The notes below the pieces were generated by a model. The model saw only the letters and a program-made list of their open reading frames with translations. It did no database searches and was not told the origin of the DNA. A stretch of DNA of 20,048 nt from Rhodospirillaceae bacterium. GTDB taxonomy: Bacteria; Pseudomonadota; Alphaproteobacteria; Rhodospirillales; Magnetospirillaceae. Each line of letters starts with the position of its first letter. The stretch's first letter is position 1. Shown here piece by piece: positions 7,048 to 15,040 of this stretch. The stretch lies in NCBI GenBank assembly GCA_030151865.1, contig JASLCK010000045.1, positions 1-20,048 on the forward strand. Direction: 5' to 3'. The translations under genes were made by a program, and so were the position numbers.

Positions 7048-7956
7048 CTATTGGAACTGCGCGGCCGACAGGTCGGTGACGAAACGGGCATCGACCAATT
7101 CCTGCACCGTCGGTTCCCACCGGGTTTGCGGGGTTTGGACATAGGCTTTGCGGATAAAGGCCATATCGACCTGGGCCAGCAGGGCCTGGCGCATTTCCTC
7201 ATCGACCCATTTGCGGTCCTGTTCGGAACTGATGATCCAGGGGCCGAAGCCAATCCGTCCCTTGATGGGGTTCAGCCCACGGGTACTGCCGCCCAGATAG
7301 GCCGCGACACAGGCCCCCATGCAATCGCCCTCGACCATGGTGGACAGTTTGCGCTTCTGGATTTCTGTCCGCATTTCAACGGCTTCGGGCAGCCAGCCGA
7401 CGCGGCTGGTCAGATAAACCTGTTTGACGGTGGGGGCGTCTTTGAGGACTTCCACCAAAGCCTTGGTGGCGCCGGGACGAAGGCCGCCCGACAGTTCCAC
7501 CGCCGTGCGGTCTTGTGACAGGCGCAGAGTGTAGGGCGGGAGGATGTCGGCGGTCTGGGCATTGGTGGTCAAGGCTTGCAGGCTGGGAATGGTGCTGGTC
7601 GCCAGCGACCAGAGCATCGAAGCGGCCCCGACGATCACCACGCCCTTGGCGGTCCAGGCCCAAAAGGGTTTGCCGCCCCGGCCGACATGGCGGCTGGCCG
7701 ACCGCCAGACCCCGACCAGATACCAGACCATCATCAGGGTCAGCCACAGGGTAAAGAACCCGACCCCGGCCAGGGCAGCGATAGGGCCGGTGTCGGTCAG
7801 CAGATATTGGGCGCTGGAGCCGATTCCCTTGGCGGTCAGGCCCACCACAAATCCCGTCAGCCAATAAGCGACGCCCAGGCTAAGATCGCCGCGCCAATGC
7901 TGAAGAGCCCAATCGACCGGGGATGAATTCGTGTGCTGAGTGCTGTCTGTGCTCAT
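7048..7956 (-). CDS. Membrane protein with C-terminal ClpP/crotonase-like domain lacking the expected serine
   Basis: This 302-residue protein has two parts. The N-terminal half has hydrophobic segments at about 25-43, 57-82 and 103-120. The C-terminal part (about 140-300) resembles the periplasmic ClpP/crotonase-like proteins of the COG3904 type: a strand VKQVYLTSRVGWLPEAVEM, then RKLSTMVEGDCMGACVAAYLGG, then RIGFGPW. In that family the usual spelling is C-x-SAC, the serine being in ClpP-Ser position; here it is C-M-GAC (about 212-216), so classic serine-peptidase chemistry is unlikely. The start at 7956 has a strong GGAGGA a few bases upstream and a plausible promoter at 7974-8001. The gene is monocistronic, downstream of the leuA inverted repeat. 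Function unknown. Confidence 0.72.
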   Translation of the reverse strand: MSTDSTQHTNSSPVDWALQHWRGDLSLGVAYWLTGFVVGLTAKGIGSSAQYLLTDTGPIAALAGVGFFTLWLTLMMVWYLVGVWRSASRHVGRGGKPFWAWTAKGVVIVGAASMLWSLATSTIPSLQALTTNAQTADILPPYTLRLSQDRTAVELSGGLRPGATKALVEVLKDAPTVKQVYLTSRVGWLPEAVEMRTEIQKRKLSTMVEGDCMGACVAAYLGGSTRGLNPIKGRIGFGPWIISSEQDRKWVDEEMRQALLAQVDMAFIRKAYVQTPQTRWEPTVQELVDARFVTDLSAAQFQ

Positions 7957-7973
7957 CGGATCCTCCGGGCACA

Positions 7974-8001
7974 GTTATAAGCTCTTATGGGTTGATTGCA
8001 A
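7974..8001 (-). promoter_or_regulatory. Candidate sigma70-type promoter of the 7048-7956 gene
   Basis: Read on the minus strand, TTGCAA (8001-7996) and TATAAC (7979-7974) are 16 bases apart. They lie just upstream of the GGAGGA ribosome-binding site and the ATG at 7956. The sequence from about 7970 to 8040 is markedly AT-rich for this window, which fits a promoter. Not demonstrated. Confidence 0.4.
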
Positions 8002-8034
8002 CTTTGTGGAATTTTATTTGCTTATCGCAAATTA

Positions 8035-8075
8035 ATAATTGCTCCCCCAGTCCAAATAACCAGGGGAGCAATTAT
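8035..8075 (-). terminator. Strong inverted repeat after leuA, probable terminator
   Basis: ATAATTGCTCCCC (8035-8047) and GGGGAGCAATTAT (8063-8075) are perfect 13-base complementary arms around a 15-base loop. The structure begins 14 bases past the leuA stop codon (8090-8092). The run after the stem on the minus strand is only weakly T-rich (TAATTTGCG), and the stem is unusually AT-rich at its base. It may therefore act as a terminator and also as an RNA 3'-end stabiliser. Confidence 0.7.
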
Positions 8076-8089
8076 CAAGGTCCGTCTGG

Positions 8090-9745
<1,656 letters not shown>

Positions 9746-9758
9746 GACTGGGAACTCT

Positions 9759-9806
9759 CTTCTTCTCGGAAACTAACGGTTTTGATGAAAACGGTCGGAG
9801 AAGAAG
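9759..9806 (-). promoter_or_regulatory. Two-storey hairpin covering the leuA ribosome-binding purines
   Basis: In the leuA mRNA, CTTCTTCTC (9806-9798) can pair perfectly over 9 bases with GAGAAGAAG (9767-9759). GAGAAGAAG is the start of the purine-rich stretch just before the ATG at 9745. Between these arms lies a second imperfect hairpin (9776-9795, ACCGTTTT with AAAACCGT, loop CATC). The fold would occlude the ribosome-binding site, so it is a candidate translational switch. Stability and function are not tested. Confidence 0.5.
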
Positions 9807-9890
9807 CGTCACAGTCGCGCCAGATGGCGGGTGCAAAACACCATCAGCCGCACTTGGCGGCTAAAAGGCGGGTGTACCTGGGGTACGTAA

Positions 9891-10019
9891 TCAGCGGAAT
9901 GGGAAACCATGAACTTCAGACCCTTGCAACGGCGTGGCGGCAACAACAAAACCCCGAACCTCTAGGGAGGTTAGGGCTAGCTGAAGCAGCAGGGCCTGCA
10001 TGTTGGTCTGAATGTTCAT
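9891..10019 (-). CDS. Leucine-rich small ORF, candidate leuA leader peptide
   Basis: A 42-codon ORF starts 16 bases after the stop of the TPR gene and lies upstream of leuA. It begins MNIQTNMQ and continues ALLLQLALTSLEV, with six leucine codons in eleven positions (three consecutive, some the rarer CTA and CTT). The leucine run sits directly before and inside a terminator-like hairpin (9953-9976), as expected for attenuation control of a leucine gene. Against it, there is no convincing Shine-Dalgarno, and the stop codon (9891-9893) is well beyond the hairpin, whereas classical leaders stop before it. Further small inverted repeats follow (AGCCGC/GCGGCT at 9846-9862, CGCCA/TGGCG at 9818-9829). 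It may be a genuine leader or chance. Confidence 0.4.
   Translation of the reverse strand: MNIQTNMQALLLQLALTSLEVRGFVVAATPLQGSEVHGFPFR
9941..9976 (-). terminator. Terminator or attenuator hairpin between the TPR gene and leuA
   Basis: On the minus strand CCCTAACCTC (9976-9967) pairs with GAGGTTCGGG (9962-9953) with one mismatch and a four-base loop. GTTTTGTTGTTG follows. This is a reasonable intrinsic terminator about 60 bases past the TPR stop. It could simply end TPR transcripts, or act as the leuA attenuator given the leucine codons overlapping it. Confidence 0.6.
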
Positions 10020-10035
10020 GGGATGGTTGATACCA

Positions 10036-10932
10036 CTACTGGGACTTCACGTCCAGAATTTCGATGTTGCGGCGTGCTTCATCGGCGGCGGGCGAGGTGG
10101 GGGCCAGTTCCAGAACCTTGGCCCAGGCCTGCCGCGCCCCGGCATCGTCGCCTTGCAGACGGCGGACCAGACCGGTTTCCAGCCAGGCATCCTGATAGTT
10201 GGGATCGATCTGCACCGCCTGGGCGCAATCCAGGGCCGCGCCCATCAAATCATCCAGATAGCGCTTGGCGGCGGCGCGGAAGACATAGGCCTCGACCCGG
10301 TTGGGATCGATCGAGATGGATTTGTCCAGATCGGCCTTGGCGTCCTTGTAATTCTTGGCTTCGGCCAGACTTTCGGCGCGATCGACCAGCAGGTCGGGGG
10401 CGTCGGGCACCAGTTGCAGGGCGGCGGTCTGGGCGGCGTAAGCCTGTTCGGGCTTTTTCGCCAGCAGCCAGGCTTGGCCAGCCTGGGCCAGCATCCCTGC
10501 GCGCAGCTTGGCCGGACCCTTGCTGTCCTGGGCCAGGACTTGCAGACGGGTGGCCGCTTCTTCGTACTGCTTCAGGCCGATCAGCGCTACGGCCCCGCAA
10601 TGGCGGGCCGCTTCGCCGCCGCCCAGGCTGCCCCAGGCCAGGGATTCTTCCCAGCCCTCCTCAGGCTTTTGGCGGGCCAGGGCGACGCAGTGCTTGTATT
10701 GCATGGCGTTGTCGATGCGCTCGCCGCTTTGGGTCTGGTCGGTTCCGGCTGGCGGCGCGGCGTCAGCCGGGGCTTGCGCCGGGGCGGCGGGCTTGGCGGT
10801 TTGCTGCGTCGCTTTCTTTTTGGATTGGGTTTCGGCCCAGGCGGGCGGCACCGACAGCACCGCTGTGCCGATGGCGGCAAGGGCGAGGGAGGCGGCGGCA
10901 AAAGACAGACAACGGATGGCAGAACGGCGCAT
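10036..10932 (-). CDS. Secreted TPR-repeat protein
   Basis: This 298-residue protein has a signal peptide: MRRSAIR, hydrophobic core FAAASLALAAIGTAVL, probable cleavage after AWA at residue 33. A Lys/Ala/Pro-rich linker (about 35-70) follows, then helical tetratricopeptide-like repeats. The clearest copies are KAKLRAGMLAQAGQAWLLAKKPEQAYAAQ, DLLVDRAESLAEAKNYKDAKADLDKSISIDPNRVEAYVFRAAAKRYL and CAQAVQIDPNYQDAWLETGLVRRL (given here in part). Such proteins act as scaffolds in the periplasm; no partner is evident. The start at 10932 is chosen for its AGGA ribosome-binding site and the signal peptide; upstream in-frame codons would run into the divergent epimerase gene. It is followed by the leuA leader region, so leuA read-through is possible. 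Confidence 0.78.
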   Translation of the reverse strand: MRRSAIRCLSFAAASLALAAIGTAVLSVPPAWAETQSKKKATQQTAKPAAPAQAPADAAPPAGTDQTQSGERIDNAMQYKHCVALARQKPEEGWEESLAWGSLGGGEAARHCGAVALIGLKQYEEAATRLQVLAQDSKGPAKLRAGMLAQAGQAWLLAKKPEQAYAAQTAALQLVPDAPDLLVDRAESLAEAKNYKDAKADLDKSISIDPNRVEAYVFRAAAKRYLDDLMGAALDCAQAVQIDPNYQDAWLETGLVRRLQGDDAGARQAWAKVLELAPTSPAADEARRNIEILDVKSQ

Positions 10933-10998
10933 GCTCTTGTTCCTGGCAAGGTCAGGGGGGTAAAGTTCCCTGGAATTATGGCGATTGCAAGGACGACC

Positions 10999-11898
10999 AT
11001 GCGCCCGCGTCTTTTCTGTTTCGGTTTGGGCTATGCGGCCGAGGTTCTGGCGCGGCGTTTGCTGGCCCAGGGCTGGAGTGTGGCGGGCACCGCCCGTCAA
11101 CCCGAACGGCTGGCGGAAATCCGCGCTTTCGGGGCCGATGCCTATGCCTTCGATGCGGCCCAGCCGCTGCCCGACGATGCCCTGGACGGGGTGACCCATC
11201 TCTTAACCTCGGTTCCGCCGGGGAGTGGGGGCGATCCGGTGCTGGCCGGGGCGGGCGGGGCCATCCGTGCCGCCTGCCGTCAGGGACTGGGCTGGCTGGG
11301 CTATCTGTCCACCACGGCGGTTTATGGCGACTGGAACGGGGCTTGGGTCGATGAAAGTTCGGCCCTGCATCCCACCTCGGAACGGGCGCGACGCCGGGTC
11401 GAGGCCGAGGCGGCATGGCTGGCCCTGGGGCAGGAAACTGGGCGGGCGGTGCAGGTCTTCCGGCTGGCGGGTATTTATGGACCGGGCCGCACCGTTCTGG
11501 ACGATGTGCGCAACGGCACGGCGCGGCGTATTGTCAAACCGGGGCAGATTTTCAGCCGCACCCATGTGGAAGACATCGCCACCGTCTTGCAGGCATCCAT
11601 GGCGCGGCCCCGCATGGGCGGCATTTACAACGTCTGCGACGATGATCCGGCCCCGCCGCAGGATGTCATCGCTTATGCCGCCGTCTTGCTGGGCGTGGCC
11701 CCGCCGCCCGAGGAAGCCTATGACCCCGCCGCCCTGTCGGCCATGGCGCAAACCTTTTGGGCCGACAATAAGCGGGTCAGCAACCGGCTTTTATCCCAGG
11801 AATTGGGGGTGAAGTTACGCTATCCCAGCTATCGGGACGGGCTTCAGGCCTTGGTTTCCAACCGGGATGCCAGTTCCGAGAATTCCGCCGCCACCTGA
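10999..11898 (+). CDS. SDR-family NAD(P)-dependent epimerase/reductase (YeeZ-like)
   Basis: This 299-residue Rossmann-fold protein begins RPRLFCFGLGYAAEVLARRL, a GxGxxA-type dinucleotide-binding loop. It has the LSTTAVYGDW motif with the catalytic-type tyrosine (about residue 113), FRLAGIYGPGR and the late FSRTHVEDIA motif common in extended SDR and YeeZ-like proteins. The substrate is unknown; this subgroup often lacks clear sugar-nucleotide context. The ATG at 10999 has AAGGA five bases upstream; an in-frame ATG at 10978 is the alternative, adding seven residues. The gene is divergent from the TPR gene across a 66-base gap. Its last 55 bases overlap the 3' end of rppH on the other strand. 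Confidence 0.8.
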   Translation: MRPRLFCFGLGYAAEVLARRLLAQGWSVAGTARQPERLAEIRAFGADAYAFDAAQPLPDDALDGVTHLLTSVPPGSGGDPVLAGAGGAIRAACRQGLGWLGYLSTTAVYGDWNGAWVDESSALHPTSERARRRVEAEAAWLALGQETGRAVQVFRLAGIYGPGRTVLDDVRNGTARRIVKPGQIFSRTHVEDIATVLQASMARPRMGGIYNVCDDDPAPPQDVIAYAAVLLGVAPPPEEAYDPAALSAMAQTFWADNKRVSNRLLSQELGVKLRYPSYRDGLQALVSNRDASSENSAAT

Positions 11899-12341
11899 CG
11901 GTAAAGCTCGCGCTTGAACGGCACGATCAGGTCCACCAATTCGCTGAAATGGACCCAACGCCAGGCGTCGAATTCCGGGTGTTCGGTGTGGATGTTGATG
12001 TCGGCATCGCTGCCGGTGAAGCGCAGCGCATACCATTTCTGGGTCTGGCCGCGATATTTGCCTTTCCAGACCTTGCCGACCAGATCGACCGGCAGGTCGT
12101 AGGTCAGCCAGCCTTTGCTTTCGGCGATGATCTCGGCTTTGGCGGTGCCGATTTCTTCTTCCAATTCGCGCAGGGCGGCGGTTTGCGGTTCCTCGCCCTT
12201 GTCGATGCCGCCTTGGGGCATCTGCCAGCCGTCGGCATTGTCGATGCGCCGGGCAACAAACACCAGACCTTGGCGGTTAAACAGAACCAGCCCGACGCCC
12301 TGACGATAAGGCAGGCTGGCGGGATCGGGATGTTTGGTCAT
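11844..12341 (-). CDS. rppH: RNA pyrophosphohydrolase (Nudix)
   Basis: This 165-residue Nudix hydrolase removes pyrophosphate from the 5' end of mRNA, starting decay. The Nudix box is complete at residues 44-66: GGIDKGEEPQTAALRELEEE followed by IGT. The flanking PYRQGVGLVLFN and GWQMPQGG, and the later TQKWYALRF, are characteristic of RppH/IalA rather than other Nudix families. The start at 12341 gives the normal RppH length; the ATG at 12437 would add an unlikely proline-rich tail. In many alphaproteobacteria rppH lies directly downstream of the divergent polysaccharide deacetylase gene; here an ATPase gene separates them. The 3' end overlaps the epimerase gene convergently by 55 bases. Confidence 0.93.
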   Translation of the reverse strand: MTKHPDPASLPYRQGVGLVLFNRQGLVFVARRIDNADGWQMPQGGIDKGEEPQTAALRELEEEIGTAKAEIIAESKGWLTYDLPVDLVGKVWKGKYRGQTQKWYALRFTGSDADINIHTEHPEFDAWRWVHFSELVDLIVPFKRELYRQVAAEFSELASRLETKA

Positions 12342-12490
12342 GGACAAAACCTTGTCTGATTGTGGGTTGGGGATGGACCGGAATCGGATCGGGGGAGGGG
12401 GGTAAGGCGGTTGGACGTGCCGCTCCTCTGGCGTCACCCCTTTAGCTTAACCGCAGGGTGTCGTTTTGAGAACAGGAAGGGATACGCCGC

Positions 12491-12540
12491 TTTATATGAA
12501 ATTATGTGGGTTTATATGCGGTTATATGTGATTATACCGA
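12491..12540. repeat. Five 10-bp tandem units (consensus NTTATATGNG) upstream of the AAA ATPase gene
   Basis: Blocks starting at 12491, 12501, 12511, 12521 and 12531 each carry TTAT at the same offset. Units 1, 3 and 4 contain TTATATG, unit 2 TTATGTG, and unit 5 TTATACC. The 10-bp register is exact, about one DNA helical turn. The tract is strikingly AT-rich for this window and ends 33 bases before the start codon at 12574. It could be an array of binding sites on one helix face or an AT-rich promoter-activating tract. Confidence 0.75.
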
Positions 12541-12545
12541 TGACC

Positions 12546-12554
12546 TGTTATACA
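12546..12554 (+). promoter_or_regulatory. Candidate extended -10 promoter of the AAA ATPase gene
   Basis: TGTTATACA matches the extended -10 pattern TGnTATAAT at six of the nine-base layout's key positions. It sits 19 bases before the ATG at 12574, directly after the 10-bp repeats, which would occupy the -35 region. No good -35 box is present. Transcription would start near 12561, leaving a very short leader with AAAGAGA as a weak ribosome-binding site. Confidence 0.4.
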
Positions 12555-12573
12555 AACGCCTAAAGAGATAAAC

Positions 12574-13746
12574 ATGGACCCTATCCGGAATCCGTTCGCT
12601 CCCGGGGCTGGCTCTCAGCCGCCGGAATTGGCTGGTCGAGAAGAAATCATCGCCACTGCCGATACGGCGTTGCAACGCATTCTTTTAGGGCGCCCAGAGC
12701 AGTCACAGATGCTGTTGGGGTTGCGGGGCGTCGGCAAGACAGTCCTTCTGAATAAAATCGAAGGAATGGCCGAGGGACATGGGTATGTGACGTCTTTCAT
12801 TGAAGCCCCGGAAGACAGGAAACTGGTCGATCTGCTGTATCCCAAGCTGCATCAGGCATTGCGCAAACTTTCCTTGATTGAGGCGGCGCGGGCTGCCACC
12901 CATTCTGCCATGCAGGCATTGCGCGGCTTTGCCCGGACGTTCAAGATTTCCGTCGGTGATTTCGAGGTTGCCGTGGACCCTGAACCGGGCGTGGCCGACA
13001 GCGGCAATCTGGAATATGACATCACCGATCTTTTTCTGAAAATCGGACAGGCAGCGAAGGCTGCTGGAAAAGGCTGGTGCCTTTTGATCGATGAGGTGCA
13101 GTACCTTTCTTCCACGGAACTGGGGGCGCTGATTGTCGCGATCCACCGTATAAACCAGAAGAATCTGCCCGTCTTGCTGTTCGGTGCGGGATTGCCGGCA
13201 ATAGCAGCCTTGTCGGGAGATGCTAAGTCTTATGCGGAACGATTGTTCATTTTTCCGAAGGTCGATGCCCTTTCCCCAGATGATGCCGCCAACGCCATCA
13301 GGCAGCCAATCGAGGGAGAAGGAGAAGCCATAGAAGAGGCTTTGCTGGAAAATATCGTCAGTATGACTAGGGGATATCCTTATTTTCTCCAGGAATGGGG
13401 ATATCAGGTTTGGAACGCTGCGATTGCTTCTCCGATTTCCATGTCATGCATTGCTGAAGCCGAGAAAGCGGCGTTGAGACGATTGGATGAGGGCTTTTTC
13501 AAGGTTCGTATCGATCGTTTGACGCCCAAAGAAAAAGAATATGTCATTGCCATGGCCCGTTTGGGGGCGGGGCCGTATCGATCTGCGGATGTCGCTGACA
13601 AGTTGGGGGAAAAGTTGACCACGTTGGGACCTCGGCGCGCCAAGATCATCGCCAAGGGCATGATCTATAGCCAAGCCCATGGGGAAATCGCCTTTACCGT
13701 TCCGATGTTTGACGAATATCTAAAACGTCACTGGATTCGTGGTTGA
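12574..13746 (+). CDS. Stand-alone AAA+ ATPase with C-terminal winged-helix-like region (orphan, probable island gene)
   Basis: This 390-residue P-loop ATPase of the STAND/Orc1-Cdc6-like 'ATP-binding protein' group starts NPFAPGAGSQPPELAGREE. Walker A is GLRGVGKT at 49-56, Walker B is LLIDEVQYL at 170-178, and the sensor-1 stretch LPVLLFGAGLP is at about 198-208. The C-terminal region (about 310-385: LTPKEKEYVIAMA ... ADVADKLG ... RAKIIAKGMIY) looks like a winged helix. Base and codon use is visibly more AT-rich than the flanking genes. It sits alone between rppH and the polysaccharide deacetylase, genes usually adjacent in relatives, so I infer horizontal insertion. No partner effector, toxin or integrase is nearby. 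There is no convincing terminator in the 32 bases before the convergent gene. A role in defence, plasmid-like replication or DNA handling is possible but unsupported. Confidence 0.82.
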   Translation: MDPIRNPFAPGAGSQPPELAGREEIIATADTALQRILLGRPEQSQMLLGLRGVGKTVLLNKIEGMAEGHGYVTSFIEAPEDRKLVDLLYPKLHQALRKLSLIEAARAATHSAMQALRGFARTFKISVGDFEVAVDPEPGVADSGNLEYDITDLFLKIGQAAKAAGKGWCLLIDEVQYLSSTELGALIVAIHRINQKNLPVLLFGAGLPAIAALSGDAKSYAERLFIFPKVDALSPDDAANAIRQPIEGEGEAIEEALLENIVSMTRGYPYFLQEWGYQVWNAAIASPISMSCIAEAEKAALRRLDEGFFKVRIDRLTPKEKEYVIAMARLGAGPYRSADVADKLGEKLTTLGPRRAKIIAKGMIYSQAHGEIAFTVPMFDEYLKRHWIRG

Positions 13747-13778
13747 TGATAAACAGTCTCGATTAGGGGCTGTTCCCT

Positions 13779-15029
13779 TTAAGGATGGGCGACGGTGCTG
13801 GCGGGGGCCAGGACGACGCCGCGCTGGGGGAACGATCCGATCCAGGCCAACAGCCGTTCAAAGGTGACGGGCCGGGGCGAGACATAGGTCAGGGCCGTGC
13901 CTTCCTTTTGCGCGGTGTTCATCAAGCGGCTGAGGCGGGCATCGATGGCGGCGCGGAACGGGGTTTCGTCGGCCACCAAAGTGACCGCGGCCGAAGCGGG
14001 CAGGTCGGTTTCGGCGACACCGGCCAGACCATCGCCGACCATCAAAAGGCCGCGCCCTTTCAGGCCGCGCAGCATCGGCCCCCATTGCGGGCTGGCGGCG
14101 ACCGGCGAGCGCAGGGCGGCGGCGACGCCGACATAACCCTGGGCGCGGGTCAACACCTGTTCGACCCGGCTTTGCGCCTCCGCCGGGGAATTCTGCGATA
14201 GGACCGCCATCGGCCCGGCGTCGCGGATCGGGAAATTCGGCGGTTCCAAGGGCAGGTCCAGCAACACTTCATGTCCGGCGGCGCGGGCCTTCTTGATCCA
14301 GTTTTCCAGACCATCGGCATAGGGGCTGAAGGACAGGCTGATGTCGGGCGGCAGCTTGGTAATGGCCGCTTCTGTCGCATCCTTGGACAGGCCCAATCCC
14401 ACCACCACGATGGCGATCTTGGGTTGGGTCTTGTCGCCGGTGAAGGGGCGGGCATAGGCGGTGCGGGATTCTTTGCCCCCGGCCATGACCGGCAGCGTCC
14501 CGTGCGACGTGGTCTTCAGCAGTTCCGCCAGCGGAGCCGGGCCCAAGGGCTTCAGATCGGTGCGGGCGGGCAACTGAGCGAAGGAAGGAGCCGCCAGCGG
14601 TTCGCCGCCGGGCGGAATGACCGGTTCGGTCAGGGCCGGGGCGGGCGGCGGTTCATTGGTTTTGGCCGTCTCCGCCGGGGCGGGTTTGGCCGGTTCGGCG
14701 GGTTTTTCCGCAGCCTTTTCGGGGTGCTTGTCCACCGGGGCCATGTCCATCTTGACGTCGGCCGGGTTGGGCGGACGCATCAGCGACGTGGCGGGCTTTT
14801 CCGGCCCCAGACGGGGCGGCATGGGGGCGTCGATCTTCGGCACGGCCGCCGTCTGACGCCAGATGTCCATGGGGGTTTCGCCGGTGGCGATGTACCAACC
14901 GGCCCCCAACAGACAGGCCAGGGTGGCAGGCACCACCAGCCCATAGGTCAGAAAACGGACAACCGCCCCCCCACGGTCCGAAGGACCCTGGGGGTTGAAG
15001 CGGTCGGAAGCCGAAGCGGACAGTCTCAC
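13779..15029 (-). CDS. Divergent polysaccharide deacetylase family protein (YibQ-like), membrane-anchored
   Basis: This 416-residue protein has a cytoplasmic tail, one transmembrane helix at about 25-48 (FLTYGLVVPATLACLLGAGW), a Pro/Ala/Lys-rich linker (about 60-185) and a divergent polysaccharide deacetylase domain (about 203-412; KIAIVVVGLGLSKDATEAAI, SLSFSPYADGLENWIKKARA, HEVLLDLPLEPPNFP). In YibQ-type proteins the first strand ends in DD; here it reads VVGLGLS, so the metal-binding aspartates of that motif are absent. I believe alphaproteobacterial members often share this. It follows the S41 peptidase by 11 bases and starts with GTG at 15029; no nearby ATG gives the transmembrane helix. 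It is the third gene of the envC-ctpA operon, so a role in the cell wall or envelope is likely, perhaps non-enzymatic. Confidence 0.85.
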   Translation of the reverse strand: MRLSASASDRFNPQGPSDRGGAVVRFLTYGLVVPATLACLLGAGWYIATGETPMDIWRQTAAVPKIDAPMPPRLGPEKPATSLMRPPNPADVKMDMAPVDKHPEKAAEKPAEPAKPAPAETAKTNEPPPAPALTEPVIPPGGEPLAAPSFAQLPARTDLKPLGPAPLAELLKTTSHGTLPVMAGGKESRTAYARPFTGDKTQPKIAIVVVGLGLSKDATEAAITKLPPDISLSFSPYADGLENWIKKARAAGHEVLLDLPLEPPNFPIRDAGPMAVLSQNSPAEAQSRVEQVLTRAQGYVGVAAALRSPVAASPQWGPMLRGLKGRGLLMVGDGLAGVAETDLPASAAVTLVADETPFRAAIDARLSRLMNTAQKEGTALTYVSPRPVTFERLLAWIGSFPQRGVVLAPASTVAHP

Positions 15030-15040
15030 CGTCGATCCGC

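Noticed and set aside
10012..10998. N-terminal extension of the epimerase gene back to 10012
   Set aside because: It would run antisense through the whole TPR gene; the Rossmann start and AAGGA site fix the start near 10999.
12491..12540. CRISPR-like array at the periodic repeat
   Set aside because: Units are only 10 bp, directly abutting with no spacers, and no cas gene is nearby.
13751..13778. Terminator between the ATPase and deacetylase genes
   Set aside because: Only AACAG/CTGTT (5 bases, 13-base loop) and a 4-base stem are present, with no good T-run; too weak to call.
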